The notes: a model not told the origin generated them from the sequence alone. A stretch of 64,000 nt of DNA from Glutinoglossum americanum (GCA_020080175.1 JAGHQL010000015.1:151887-215886), one strand, 5' to 3'. Counted from the first letter of the stretch, positions 31,661-43,725 are shown. Translations and numbers: made by a program.

Positions 31661-33419
31661 CTACCCACCCTCTCCCTCTCCTTCCTCCTCCCTGCCACCG
31701 CCACCGCCACCGCCACTCCCCACTCCCTTCCCTCCTCCAACAACCTCCCTAACATCCTCCAGCCCTACTCCTCCCATCTCCGGAAACCCCCACCAGACCC
31801 CGACCCACCCCCCCAAACACACGACCGCATAACCCCCAAACGTTACCCTCGGCGTCGTCCACTCCAACATCGGGAGAAAAGATATGCCCACGAGGAAGTT
31901 GGCGGACCAATTCGTGGCGGTGCTCAGGGAGGAGCCGAGGCTTCGAGTCGAGAGTGGGAAGAGCTCGGATTGGAACCATGGGATTATGCCGAGGGCGAGG
32001 GCGTAGGCGGAGACATAGAGGAGGAGGGTCAGGAGGATTAGGATGGTCGTGAACTTGGGGGGTTTGACATCTTCGCTACTGCCATCGCTACTGCCATCGC
32101 TGCTGTCGGTGGTGATGGCTGGTGACGATATCGTGATGTATCCAAATGCAATAGCGCATATGCTGAGCGCGAGGGCCATGACCGGTATTGTGGCCAAGAG
32201 GAGGGTGCGTCTGCCGACGCGGTCGATGAGGAGGAAGGCGAGGAAGGTGAAGAGGAGGTTTGTTAGGGCGATTGAGAGGGCTGGGAGGGTGGGGGAGCGG
32301 AAGGAGAGGAGGGAAAAGAGGGTTGCCGAGAAATACATTAGCGAATTCTGGGTAGCGTTAGTAAAGGCAGTAATAGGTGGTGTATGGGACGTGCGAGAGA
32401 GGAGGGAACGTACGAATCCGCAGAGTTGTTGAAGGCCCTGAAGAAAACAAGCAATTCCCAAAGCCCGCCTGCTAGCCCTCTCCCCAACCAACGTCTTCCA
32501 TCTCCCCACCAGCCCCTCCGTTCCTTCCTCCTCCCTAACCTCTCTCTCTACTCCCCTCACAACCCCTTCCACCACCGCTCCACCCCCCCCAAAGACCCTC
32601 CTAAGCACCTTCCTAGCCTCCCCCACCTTCCCAACCCTAACCAACCACCTCGGCGATTCGGGCAACAAAAATCCAACAACCACTCCCTGCACCGCCGCCG
32701 GCAAAGCCCCAAGACCGACCATCCACCGCCAACCCCCGCGTTGCTCGGAGAGCAGATACCCAACCGTATACGCCACGACTTGCCCTAGCGTAACCAGAAG
32801 AATCTGTATCACAACCAGCCGTCCCCGATAAGGCGCCGGCGCGAGTTCAGACACGTAAAGCGGGCTCACCAAACTCGCCGCCCCGATCGCCACGCCGACC
32901 ACGCTCCTCCCCGCAACCATCCCCCCCACAGTCCCCGCACCCGCTTGCCACAACGCCCCGGCTACGAATAACACATCGGCGATCAGGATCACCCGTTTCC
33001 GGCCCCAGCGATCGGCCGCCCAGCCGGCGAGGGGTGACGCGAGGAGGGCAAAGAGGGATGTAGAGGCTGTTATTAGGGACTTGTCGAGAGTTGTAAGGCG
33101 CCTGGAGGAGAGCGAGGCGCGGATTGAGACGAGGGTTGCGGATATGACTCCTGTGTCGTCTGTTGTTTATGTGATCAGTAAGGCGCATCGTGAGATGTTC
33201 TGGGAGAGGGGGGGCGGGGTGGTTGAGAGACGAACAGCCAAATAATAGCCCGCTGATTCCTGCTGAGAGAGCGAGGATCCACATCCAAGCACCGAGATTA
33301 TGGGCGTCGCTCTCGTGGGTCACCAGCCCTTCCTCATCTCGTTCGTCTTCCTCGCTGCTGCGGATTAGAGGCACCTCCGCCGCTGCGTCCTCTGGCATAT
33401 CTCTCGGGACCATGCTCAT
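31661..33419 (-). CDS. MFS sugar/inositol transporter
   Basis: Exons 33419-33236, 33159-32414 and 32347-31661 encode 538 aa with about 12 membrane helices. Sugar-porter signatures are present: GLLFGYDTGVISATLV across the first intron, GWAADRWGRKR, AGRSVVGVAIGAASLVSPLY, PESPRWLVR, LQGLQQLCGFNSLMYF across the second intron, and DRVGRRT. IIPWFQSELFPLSTRSLGS with TATNWSANFLVG resembles myo-inositol transporters (Itr family), so proton-coupled inositol uptake at the plasma membrane is likely but not proven. The N-terminus is acidic and cytosolic. The tail has a Gly run and EGEGEGG. Introns are 76 nt (GTTCGT donor) and 66 nt. Confidence 0.9.
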
Positions 33420-33791
33420 TATTACGAAGAGGATTGGTGATGGTTATCGCTGGGAGATCGGAGAAGGTGACATTTTATGTCTGAATATGGTGATTTTTGT
33501 GCGGGAGCTTCGTGTTTACAAGGTTTATGGTTCAGATCTGTCCTTATCTTATCTCGGATCTGATGGTCCAATCTAATCTAATCGCTCCAACCCCCGTTCA
33601 ACGCTAATACGTCGGGATCGAACATCATTAATATTTTTATTAGGGCGTATTTTATACCATCAGGAACGATCATGAACAAAGGCCGACTCCCTTTCCCTTA
33701 TGCACATCCAAACAAATGACGCAGATCCAAATGCCTCCTCTATGAAAAAAGAACCGCCTTACAAAGTAGCAATTGTAGCCCATATCCCAAT
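33420..33791. other. Intergenic, tandem genes
   Basis: A 372-bp spacer between two transporter genes read leftward. AT-rich, with several TCTAATC/TCTTATC-like motifs near 33541-33586. No gene is supported. Confidence 0.4.
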
Positions 33792-35837
33792 TTATACCAC
33801 CCTCTCTTCACCTTCATCCTCCGACCTGACCTTCATAGTAGGCGCAAATTTACTGTGCTCCCTGATCTTGGCACCATACACGACAAAGACGACCGGGATT
33901 GGCACCATGGCGAGCGCGATGAAGCCAAGGAGCGTGCTGGCCCAGTTAACGCCTAGACGCTTGAAAAGGTATTGGGAGAACATGGGGAAGCCGGCGCCGG
34001 CGATGGAACGGAGGAGGGTGTTAGCTGCTATGGCAGATGCAGCGCTGTATTGTAAAAGTCAGCGATTCGCTTCCTCGATGTTTTAGGTGAATATATAGTT
34101 GAGACCGGAACTTACAACATGAGGTACGCATCCACTAGGTAATTTAAGGATTGGAGGAATATAGAGAGAAGACCGAATCCGGTTAGGAGACCAGATAACG
34201 TTGGAGCGATCCAGTGGATGTCAGCTCTATACCCAGACCACCCGAACCAAAATAGCCCCGCCGTAAACGCAACCCCACCGATCACCACCGGAGGCAGACG
34301 CCACTCCGGGATGGGGATGTCGTTGTTGGCTTTGAGTTTACGGTTGTACAATGGTTGCCATGCTATGATCATGCCACCTGCCAATAGCTGGCCTATGATC
34401 ATGCCGAAATACGGCAAGCCTGCGACGCCGGGTTTCCAGCCTCGGATCTGCTGGAAGACGATAGGATAGGCGGTCAGGAAGAGGTAGAGGAGGCCATAGA
34501 TGAAAGACATATAGATGGTGATGAAAAGGACGATGGGTTCCGTGAAGAGGAGGCGGAGGGGCCGGGAGAAGTTTTGGGTTATGAGCTGGTAGAAGTCGAC
34601 CTCGATTTCTTCTTGCTTGGCGTGGATGCCCCAGTTCTTGGTACGCCGGCGGAGTTCGGCAGCTTTGGAAACGAGAATTACGGGGGGGTAGGTTTCTTGG
34701 AGGAAGAGGAGGTTAAGGATGAAGGCGAGCCAGCCCAGTATGGCGGTCACCCACTCGGTCCAGCGCCAGCCTAAAGAGGCGTTTTCAAGGATGAAGCCGC
34801 CGATGAAGGGGGCCATTAGAGGGCCAGTGAAGACGGTCATCGAAAAAACGGTGATGGCCAACCCTCGCTGTCGATTGTTAAACATATCTGCAAACACAGC
34901 CGCTACGACAGCCAACGGACACGCTCCAAAGAAACCCCCCCAGAACCGACAAAGAAGTACGGTCTGGAGGTCTTTCCCCGCAGCGACAGCGACCTGGAAG
35001 ATGGAGAAGCCGAACATGGATACTATGAGAGGGAGGCGGCGGCCTCGGAGTTCGGAGAGGGGAGCCCAAAGGGTGGGGCCCGTAGCAAAACCGAGAACGT
35101 AGAGGCAGAGGCCTAGGAGACCGACTTCGGTGGAGACTTGGAAGTGACGGGATACTGGGACCGTGGCGACAGAGAAGATGCTGCTGGCGAAGGCGGCGAC
35201 GAAGGTCGTGTAGCCGAGTATGACGGCGGTGTATAACCTGGGAGGGGAAATATTAGCGTCTCCGTGGGACTGTCAACCGCGTTCAACTCGCTTTGGGGAA
35301 GCAACCAGAGAGAGCAGCAATTGCACCCCATCCGGCTCAAAGAAGAAAAAGTAAAAGCAGTAAAGTAATTAGAGCGTTCCACGTTCTCCCTCAATTTCAA
35401 GTGATATGAACGTACTTCTTCTTCATCGGCCAATTCTGTGCATGCAGCTCATCGTGCTCCCCATCGAACTCAACGACATACTCCTCCCTCTCTGGCAACA
35501 ACGGCGGAAACTCTTTTCCCGCCCCCATAGCCGGCAACGGCCTCCTGTCGTCTCTACTCTTCACGCCCAATGGCCTCCCGACCGTCGCGCTGTGCTGGGA
35601 ACGTGCGGTTTGGATGCGAGAGAGGGCGGTAGGGTTCCGTTCAAGCGTATCGCCTTGCGTTGGTATGCGCGACATGCGACCGGATGCGGTGGATGCGGAG
35701 GAGGATGAGGAAGAGGAGGCGGAGGAGGAGGAGGCGGTTGTGCTACGGCGGGTCACGCTTTGGAATTGCGGAGGGTAGTGGTGGGGAGAGGCGGCATCGC
35801 GCTCTGCCTTCTCGATATCGCGGTCGACAGCGTCCAT
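33792..35837 (-). CDS. MFS drug:H+ antiporter (DHA1/polyamine-type)
   Basis: Exons 35837-35416, 35237-34116 and 34044-33792 encode 598 aa. A 140-residue Ser-rich cytosolic N-terminus (with an uninterrupted Ser stretch around 38-50) precedes 12 membrane helices. DHA1 features: AQNWPMKKKLYTAVILGYTT, GLLGLCLYVLGFATGPTLWA with PLSELRGRR, FGACPLAVVAAVFADMFNNR, and RSIAGAGFPMFSQYLFKRLG. The last two are typical of fungal multidrug and polyamine exporters (Tpo, Flu1, Mdr1 type). Introns are 178 and 71 nt, both with CAG acceptors. The substrate is unknown. No secondary-metabolite cluster surrounds it. Confidence 0.9.
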
Positions 35838-36829
35838 CGTTGCTGCCGGGTATTTTGTTTCTCAGTCGCAGCGGTGGCTCGATGGTCAATTCGAGGGACG
35901 TTGACGTTGACGCTGACGAGAGAAGCGGGGAGGAGAGCAGTTTTAGTATGAAGAGCTAGCCGGCACGGACGGAGATAAGCAGACCAGTTTTTAATTCTCA
36001 GATATTTTCGGTTCGTTCCCGCGGTGCATGGAGGTTGGTCAACACGTAAGGATTGATTCCAAGTACCAAGTAGGATACCGTCTCCCGGTGGCAATCCACC
36101 GTATGACGACAGCGGCGTTGTGAATAAGCTCTCAAAGTCTATCGAATCTATCGAATAAGCCGTACTGGCATGGAGCGACATGGAGCGACATGGAACTCGA
36201 AGCTTAATTGCTTAATCGTGCGTTGCCGAGTCTTCCGTTGATCGAGTGTGGGTAAGGTACGGTACGGAGGGTACGGAGCGCGGTGTACAATATCGTATGT
36301 ACATGTACCTGGGCCAGGCGCTTGTGCTTGGACTCTGCTACGTACATATTACTCCGTCCGCGTCGGCATTTTAGGCTACCGATACTCCCGTAGTTTAAAC
36401 TCCGAAGCCCGCATGCATCGCCACCGGGAAGAAAAACAAACTTCCCTTCTCGTTGCTTTTCTCTCCGTCGCCGCGGCATGTATTTGAGCCTCGGTCACTG
36501 TGAACCGTCGCCGCTGACGGGGTCTCGTCCCTAGCCGCAACTCTATTCCCAACCCATCCCGGTTGATGCGCAGTTTACAGTTTAGCGAATCAGGCGCGGA
36601 GGATATTGCGTGCTGACTGCCTGTGCAGGAAGTCTGTTATGGATGTTGAGTCATCATTGTGCAGCGGTGTGGTGGGGCTGGATAGGGTAATGTTTTCGCG
36701 AAGGATGGTAGGAAAGGGTGTTTGGGAGCATTTTGGGTTATAGGGGGAATGTGAGGCTAGGCCATTGCTGAATACTGATAAAGCTGGGGTTGTCTTTCAT
36801 ACTCTCTGTTGCCCTCGCTGCGACGGTGA

Positions 36830-36869
<40 letters not shown>

Positions 36870-37275
36870 TCTTTTTCTTTTTCCCATATTAGCTTTTGTA
36901 GAGGATACCCCAAAAACATATCTAGATCAAACATTCCACCAGCATTCCATTCTTGCTTTTTTTTTTTTTTTTAACGGCGCCCTCCTCTTTGTTTTCGGCT
37001 CTGTGATCTTGTCCTCTTCTCGCAATGTGTATGTTTCCCTTGGATGCTGGTGGAATGTGGACTTGTCGAGGAATGGGAAGATGCAATAAATCTAACGACA
37101 ATAAACACCGCTTATCCCGGTATAAAGTCGAAATAATTATCTGGCCCTGTGCGGTGGGTGTCAGTCTTGCGGGATTACACCTGCCACTTACCTTCTGTCC
37201 CTGGATTCGCTCCGTTGTTTTTATCCCAACGAATCTTCTTTATCCCTCTTAGCAAGAAAAGGAGAACAATCTCGG
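35838..37275. promoter_or_regulatory. Divergent upstream region with hexamer microsatellite
   Basis: A 1.4-kb spacer between outward-facing genes. It contains TGCCGT repeated about six times (36833-36868), a T run near 36958-36972 and a short repeated GCATGGAGCGACATGGAGCGACATGG segment (36169-36194) of 10-bp periodicity. Open frames lack support. Confidence 0.45.
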
Positions 37276-38364
37276 ATGAGAGCTCTCATCCTAACAGTAC
37301 TTCTCCCGGCCCCTCTTCTCCCCCTCACCACCGCCACCGTACTCCAGCAGCGAGAACAACAACAGCAGCAACAGCAGCCACTCTCACACTTCTCCCTTTA
37401 CAAAAACTCCCCCTTCACCCCCTGCACTACTAACACCTCTATCCCTGTCCTCGATACTCCTACCCCCTTAATAGCGCACTTCTCTCAAACCCGATCTCCC
37501 ACCCATTTCTGCGATACCATTCACTCCTCCAGCGCCATCCTCCCCACCGCCCTCGCCTCGTCCAGCTTCTTCCCCAGTTGGCCCTCCACTCTAATCCAAC
37601 TTCTTAGTATCCTCTTTAGCTACTTCACTCTCCTCCGCAGCCTCGACGCATCCGGGGATGAGGGAGGCAAAATTCCCCCTCCGCCATACCTCCTCAGTCT
37701 CTACCCTATCCTTTTTTTCGACGCCGCAAGGCTTGTGTATTGGTGGGTGGAATTTTTTCGTGCACTGAGGCGTTTGCAGACTGCACCATGGTTGTCGACC
37801 GTTCTCTGGGTGGTCCCTGGTTTTTGGTGGAACCAGGGCATCGCTTCTGGCGCGGAGAAGGCGCGTGTGTATGTCGCAGGGGTAGTGACGGTTGTGCAGA
37901 TGGCGGCATCACTTGGGATGGTTGCGGTGAGATGGACACATCAAGATGCTAGCGTGTGGAACTACCTCCCTCTGAATCTTTCGTCACTCGGGTTGCCCGA
38001 TGCTTGTGGCTCCGGAAGCCTACCTAACGATCTGTTCACGGACCCGCGAATGACCGGCGCGAGGGCGTTGCAGACGGTCCAGTTTCTGCTTGTAGCGGTG
38101 GGGTTTGTAACGAGGTTGGATATAGGGAGTGCGAGGTTTCCGATTATGGCGAGGAGGCATGGGCTAGTTGCATTTTTCGTCGGGACGATGGTCTTGAGTG
38201 CGGTATCCCTTGGCATTATTGGGGCGGCAGCGGGGACCCCATTTCGGTATACAACTGGGAAGTGCTATGTTACTGTTATTATGATGGATGCGAAAGTGGG
38301 ATTTTTTGATGTGGAGTTCGTGAGGGTTTCGAGGGTTGTTAGTGCGTTCTTCGGGGTTTACTAG
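37276..38364 (+). CDS. Orphan membrane protein with signal peptide
   Basis: A single exon of 362 aa. A signal peptide (MRALILTVLLPAPLLPLTTA) is followed by a Gln run and a roughly 70-residue extracytosolic part with cysteines in FTPCTTN and THFCDTIH. About six hydrophobic segments follow, including LIQLLSILFSYFTLLRSL, YLLSLYPILFFDAARLVYWW, VYVAGVVTVVQMAASLGMVA, TVQFLLVAVGFV and LVAFFVGTMVLSAVSLGIIG. Two further cysteines are in GLPDACGS and GKCYVTV. I do not recognise the family. It resembles lineage-specific fungal integral membrane proteins with a cysteine-bearing exposed head. Confidence 0.75.
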   Translation: MRALILTVLLPAPLLPLTTATVLQQREQQQQQQQPLSHFSLYKNSPFTPCTTNTSIPVLDTPTPLIAHFSQTRSPTHFCDTIHSSSAILPTALASSSFFPSWPSTLIQLLSILFSYFTLLRSLDASGDEGGKIPPPPYLLSLYPILFFDAARLVYWWVEFFRALRRLQTAPWLSTVLWVVPGFWWNQGIASGAEKARVYVAGVVTVVQMAASLGMVAVRWTHQDASVWNYLPLNLSSLGLPDACGSGSLPNDLFTDPRMTGARALQTVQFLLVAVGFVTRLDIGSARFPIMARRHGLVAFFVGTMVLSAVSLGIIGAAAGTPFRYTTGKCYVTVIMMDAKVGFFDVEFVRVSRVVSAFFGVY

Positions 38365-38843
38365 TCGGATGAGGAGTTTTGGGGGTGCGAAAGCTTGGTA
38401 CCGAAGGGAGGCAGCGCTGTGGGCAATTGTTGGGAGATCATTTAGCACCGTGGGATTTGTTTTCTTAGCGGCAATCTTTATAGAGAATAATAAAACTTGT
38501 CGAGGAACAAAAGGATCTGCTGTGCATGGCCTATCTTGCCAAGCCGTTCAAACATAGAAATATATAGGATATCAAAAGCTGTTTTAAAACATATCAGAAG
38601 AGGCAAAAAGGAGAACGAGGTGAGACTAGATCAAATGGGCATTTGAGGGGAGTAAGAGAATGGAACCGGAAGGATCCGTTGGATGTGACTTAAGTTGCTC
38701 TTGGATAAAAAGTTTACCGAGGGGAGATTAAGAAAGCAATGGAACAAAGAGTTTAGAAGTACTATGGAATGCAGAGACGGAGGGGGGAACGCGAATCCCT
38801 CCCATTTTAATATCTCATCACTAATGTGGTCGCTAACAATATT
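38365..38843. other. Intergenic between convergent genes
   Basis: Shared 3' flank of the orphan membrane protein and the PNGase A-like gene. AT-rich with AATAATAAAAC near 38487-38497. No gene is supported. Confidence 0.4.
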
Positions 38844-41178
38844 CTAAGTCATATTCTCTTTTGGGCCTCTCCCAAGAATTGACCTCACGCTGTCGCCAAC
38901 AAACTCTTGATCCTTCCATCCGCCTCCTACCCGTGAGGCAGGGAGAGAGTAGTCTGTGATGGTGTGTCCGGATAGGGTCTCGTTATCTTTCACCACGGTG
39001 CCGTTGGTGGCTAACACGTGTCGGCGGTAGAGCTCATAGCCTAGCGAAGGCGTGTCATGTACGCCCGGCTGTATCGGCGAACCCTGTCCCCCAGTTAACG
39101 GCGTGGATGCTTGAAGACCAATGAAGGTGAATTTTTGCTCCGTAGTACCATGGCCTAAGGCAAGCCTGAGTGCGGGAGCGGCTTCGTAGTGCGCGCTGCC
39201 ATTTTGGATGGTGCGGAGGGCAGAGCCGGCGAGGGAGGGAAGCGCGGATTTTGTAGAAGGAAGAGACGCAAAGTCTTGGAGACCGGTCGGGAAAACTAGT
39301 TTGCCCCACGTCTCGAGGTTGAGGCCACGACTGATGTTTGCATCAATGGTAAAGTTTCCGCTCTTCTTGTCGAACGTGTAGGAGGTGTTGACCCAGACGG
39401 GGTAATTGTACGCCTTTGAGTAGCCATTTGCGGAAGCATCTAGGCCTTCGATGTTCTGGATTGTTCGTTGGATGTTCCCCTGTGCGGTGAAGCGCCCGGC
39501 GTTCGAGTAGGCAAGGCTTTGGATCCAGGATGCAGCGAATAATCCTTCGGAGGTGATGACAATTGAGCTGACTGATAGTTCGCGAGTGGCGTTGACTCCG
39601 TAGTTTAGAGTTTCATTTGTGTTGGTCGGGTTCGGCTCGATTGAAGACGATAGCTCGAGAAGCGGACTGGGAGTAACTGCCATGGGCACGCTTCCTCTAG
39701 TGATCCAACCAGGGTCGTCTAGCCAGAGGAATATTTTTCCTGTCACGACCCAGTAGTTCGCGACAGTTTTAGAGAGGGTGCCGTGTCCTTGGCCATCGTC
39801 GTCGATGCCGGCGACGCGAATTTCAAAGGTATGTCCGCCGACAGCGCCATCGCAGAGTAAGGGCAGCCAAGGAGTAATGTCAATTTCGTGCTCGCGAAGA
39901 TCGAAAGCATCTACTCCTACGACAGGCCGCCAGAGCCCTGGAACCACGCCGCCCGTAAAGATGATGGGAAATGGCCATTCTACACCAGCCAAATTACCAT
40001 CGATGTAGAGCTGAACCTCCCGGAAAGGTGAGTATCCGAACAATGGAGCGCCGGATGGAGGAAATGCGTCGACATCGGACGACAAGACATTTCCGAACCA
40101 AAATTCTTCATCTGCTTGCCCGCATGACGAGATGGTGGCGACCGCACGGCGGACGTTCCTTGGGAATTGGTAAGTGGTGGAGGCATTCTGCGATGGAATT
40201 GAAAAAGCGCTTGGCCTACCCGACGACGAGAGTCTGGCTGATATTGGTAGGATTGTGTCAGCTGGAGTGACCACATTCTCGCTGGTGAAGAAGGTAGCGG
40301 TGAGTGTTGCGTTGAAGGGAGCCGTATAGATGTCATTGACCAAGTTCCCTAGGTCAAAGATGATCTTCTGTGGAGCCTTTAGTAGTGCGAGATAACTCGA
40401 CACGTCCTTGATGTAAGTCCACTCGATACCGTTGTTAGTTGGCTCGGCAGTTGATGTCCGGAAGACTTCGGTGTCGCCCAGGTACATGAGACCAAGGCGG
40501 TCGAACTGCCTTCCTCGCGAGGTCACGGTGAAGTTGAACGAGACTTGGTTGAATCTGCAGGGTGGTGGGAAGTAATCTCCTGTGATTTTGCGACGGGTTC
40601 AAAAGGATTAGGGGCTTGCAACAAGTAGTAGAGCATTTCCACTAACCAACAAATGGGTCACCGTAGCTAAAAGCAAAGACGTGGTCCATCAAAGTGCTCG
40701 TATGGAGACAGTCATTTCCATCGTTGGCGGGGTCGGTCGCAGATTCTCTAGAAGCATCGCTAGGCTCGAGCGAGGGAGACAACACTGGCGGGTAAACTTG
40801 AAAAACTTCGAGAAGAGAGAGAGCGTCAGGCGTGTGAGAGAGTCTCACCCGGGAATTAGACAACTTGCAAGCTGTAAATGACAGACCGCCGAAAACCCGA
40901 GTGCATATGTACAAGAGCGAGAGAGTGGCCAGCCCGAGAAATAAAAGCACTTGTTTCGTCCTTTTCGTTACGTTAGGATTCCTCTCGGCACCGAGGAGGT
41001 ACTCCCCTGAAAATCCTCTCTCCCATTTGGAGGAATCGTTGAGTAGAAATTCGCCTTTTTCCCCCATTCCGTCGCCACATTGTAAGTTTTCGTCACCGTT
41101 CCTTGGTGGTGAACGTGCAGTAGAGCCTTTGCAACAAAGGAGCCCCTGATTTGGTGAGTATGAATTTGGCGACTTCAT
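38844..41178 (-). CDS. PNGase A-like peptide N-glycanase/amidase, type II membrane protein
   Basis: Exons 41178-40647 and 40579-38844 encode 755 aa. The PNGase A family releases N-glycans from glycopeptides in the secretory path. Matches from memory: GDPFVGDYFPPPCRFNQVSF then NFTVTSRGRQFDRLGLMYLG, TAEPTNNGIEWTYIKDVSSY, REVQLYIDGNLAGVEWPFPI, GGVVPGLWRPVVGVDAFDLR and HTFEIRVAGIDDDGQG. Residues about 76-98 (QVLLFLGLATLSLLYICT) form one membrane anchor after a cytosolic N-terminus, so the catalytic part should face the lumen. Many Asn-x-Ser/Thr sites agree. The 67-nt intron (GTTAGT, CACAG) restores VGDYFPPP. The exact substrate is not known. Confidence 0.9.
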
Positions 41179-41252
41179 TCCGCCACTTGGTACAACAACG
41201 CTAGTGTGCCCCTACACCCGCCTTAAAGGAGCCAGTCTCAGGCACCAGGTCA

Positions 41253-41543
41253 CTATCCACTGTTGGCGTTAGTCCCGCTCCAGTACCGGCTAATAGCCGC
41301 TATGGCGATCTCGTCGGTGGCGTATCTCTCCCTATAAAAATTGAACACTGCGAACTCGTCGAGGGTGAGGAGATACGTGTTTGGCCCTGCACGCAGTTTC
41401 TGCCAGATAGCTGCAAGCACAGATTCGAGGAACTCTGTGGTGTCAGGGTCTGGCCCCTCTGGACCCCGAGCCCGCTCCAGAGCCGCTTGGATTGCTGTTT
41501 GGGGGTGCGACGAACCTGGAGCTGAAGAGCCGTTACCACCCAT
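41253..41543 (-). CDS. Small acidic protein, uncharacterised fungal type
   Basis: A single exon of 96 aa from the first ATG (MGGNGSSAPGSSHP). The body reads AIQAALERARGPEGPDPDTT, EFLESVLAAIWQKLRAGPNT and YLLTLDEFAVFNFYRERYAT, then DEIAIAAISRYWSG. I recall tiny fungal proteins with a similar ARGP-GPDP, E-A-IW and DEFAVFN-F pattern, so it is probably real. Two or three amphipathic helices are likely. The function is unknown. It ends 74 bp from the start codon of the PNGase A-like gene on the same strand, so it could share a transcript. An upstream 5' UTR intron cannot be excluded. Confidence 0.6.
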   Translation of the reverse strand: MGGNGSSAPGSSHPQTAIQAALERARGPEGPDPDTTEFLESVLAAIWQKLRAGPNTYLLTLDEFAVFNFYRERYATDEIAIAAISRYWSGTNANSG

Positions 41544-42958
41544 AAGAGCGATCCAGTAGACAACACAAATTTGCAAAATTCAGCACTATTGTCAAAAACA
41601 AAAGGATAGAAGTTCAAAATGATAGTGGGATATTCTGATATTGATACGTGAGGGCCCCAGTCCATTTTAACATTCCTTACCACGACCACGTTCACCAAAT
41701 GAACGAAGCCCACCACCCCTCCTCGGACAGAATCATCTGCAGGCTGATCATGATAAAACTAACCTTTGGCTTACTGTCACACAGCGCGCGCACACTGGAT
41801 GAACCACACTGGTATGAAATGTTGGTTCGGCTTTGCGCGTGTCGCTTCCTGCCACATGCAGGCTTATGTGGGAACAGAGCCGCACGACTCAACCACCACA
41901 TGCATGATTGTCGGTTGCGGAACATTTCCCGGTTCGACATAACGCAACGCCTTGGGCGTGGAGAACGCCCGGTTTCGACACCCGGGCCGTTGAAACATGG
42001 CCCGTAAATGCGGGAAGCAGGCACGAGAGAATATTCTCCGTATGGTATGTCATTGTGTTAGGCGCGGAGACGCCGGTGCCGTGGAACAACATCGCGCTCG
42101 GCCCATGCTGTGCCGCATTCTGGCGGAGCTTCGGGATGTGCCTTTATGACCACATGTCGGATACAGATGGTAAAGCTGTGTTACGCATGGAGATTGATCA
42201 TCGGTAGCGACGAAAGCCACGCCTTGTCCCAGCTAGTGTGTTCCCCGCCAAGATTTCCTCTGGTCCTCTCCGTCCGAGCTGTACGGAAGCTGGAGCGTGG
42301 GGTGCATGATACGATTGCCTTGTCGTAAGACAAATCAAGGTTGCATTTCTCTCATGGTTGAAAAAGCAACGAAAACGTCCACACGGTACGTGCATCCGGG
42401 TGTACTCTACGGCTGCCACCAAGGACTGTGGGTATTGCGAGTGATACAAATCCTTGAGTGAGCCCATGGTCATTCGTTCGTTCACCAGAAGAGCACTCGC
42501 CGCCCTCCTCTACCAATCGTTCCTTCACACCCGCTATGTTGCTGTTCCGAATGCGGATAGTGTTAGAAATGACAGGGCTTTGGCTAATCTATTGGCTCAT
42601 GAGTGATGCCTTCAACCTATTACCAAATTCCTACCAGATAACGCTCGGCTCCATCCGCCTTTGGGATTTCCTAATCTAGCTTTGCAAGAGACGGCGAGGG
42701 TGCGGCCTATAAGGCCGAAGGCATTAGCAACCTCTGGTCCTTTGAGCAGAGCCTCTCACGAAAATGGTGTCTTGCAGGAGTAACATTGATTGCAGTGACG
42801 AAGTTCGCTACGGGCTGCTTACATACGCAGCTTGTTGAGTTCCTTGGCAACGTCACACCCAATAATAATTTTTGAGAAAACATCACCTCTCTAGACGCAG
42901 CGACCATAATGTCCGGGCTCCATCATACAAGAGCCTGAGATCTCCATTCAGATACCAG
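41544..42958. promoter_or_regulatory. Divergent intergenic region with an interrupted small ORF
   Basis: A 1.4-kb spacer. On the plus strand, ATG at 42469 opens 45 codons, stops once at TGA 42604-42606, and then stays open in the same frame for 58 codons to TAA 42781-42783. Other open frames (41908-42207, 42198-42485) overlap antisense and show no motif. Otherwise this is promoter DNA. Confidence 0.35.
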
Positions 42959-43725
42959 ATGCGTGCGCTACTCCGGTTCCTTCCCGGAAGGGTATTTCTT
43001 CAGAGCTTTCATAGCAGGCCCTGGCGTGCAGGGACGACCCAGCGTAACTTCTTCACATCGGTCTCTTCTGTGCGAGTAAATCAGCCAGCATCATTTTCAC
43101 CACGCTTGAAGTCGCCGCTACCCCTCTTCTGGCGTCTGCAGCTCCGAAGGTTCAACTCTTCCAAACAAAGTCCTAACTTCCCCTCAGATCTCGGCTCACC
43201 TACGCCAACCCTCTCTATTACGCAACGGTTTCGGAAACTTTCCAGGGAATATGGCTACAGCGCTGTAGGAGTGTACCTCTTTTTGTCGGCCCTCGACTTT
43301 CCCTTCTGTTTTCTGGCGGTTCGAACTCTCGGAACGGATAGAATTGCGCACTGGGAGCACGTGGTCATTCAGTGGTTTTGGAAAGTCGTGCCATGGCCTT
43401 TCTCAGTAGAAAAACAAGCGGAAGAGGATGGCAACTCCGGAGGCTCGGAAGCGAAGAGTGTAGTAGGGTGGGGCGTTGAGGATGCAGAGAAGGCGAATAG
43501 GTCTGCTGAAGCCAGTACGTGAAACGCAATGCTACAATATTGGCCGGAATTCTAAAATTTTTTTGTGACACAGGTATCTGGACTCAATTGGCATTGGCAT
43601 ATGCGATTCACAAATCATTTATCTTCATGCGCGTACCGCTTACAGCGGCAGTTACTCCAAAAGTTGTAAGAATTCTTAGAGGATGGGGATGGGATATAGG
43701 AAAGAGAACACCTAGGAAGAAATGA
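42959..43725 (+). CDS. NAT2: DUF1279/FAM210-like mitochondrial membrane protein
   Basis: Exons 42959-43514 and 43574-43725 encode 235 aa. The N-terminal 70 residues (MRALLRFLPGRVFLQSFHSR) are basic and Ser-rich, a mitochondrial presequence. The DUF1279 domain follows: QRFRKLSREYGYSAVGVYLF with LSALDFPFCFLAVRTLG, then over the 59-nt intron IWTQLALAYAIHKSFIFMRV with PLTAAVTPKVVRILRGWGW. Human FAM210A/B and yeast Nat2 share this domain; the yeast acetyltransferase name is doubtful, and the FAM210 proteins are linked to mitochondrial translation. Two membrane helices are likely. A Gly/Glu/Ser linker lies between the domain halves. Confidence 0.88.

Noticed and set aside
42604-42606. TGA read as selenocysteine in the small interrupted ORF
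   Set aside because: Filamentous ascomycetes are not known to use selenocysteine, and the context shows no SECIS-like element that I could recognise.
42605-42639. 35-nt GT...CCAG intron removing the TGA
   Set aside because: Shorter than any intron modelled here, and joining the ends creates a new stop at once.
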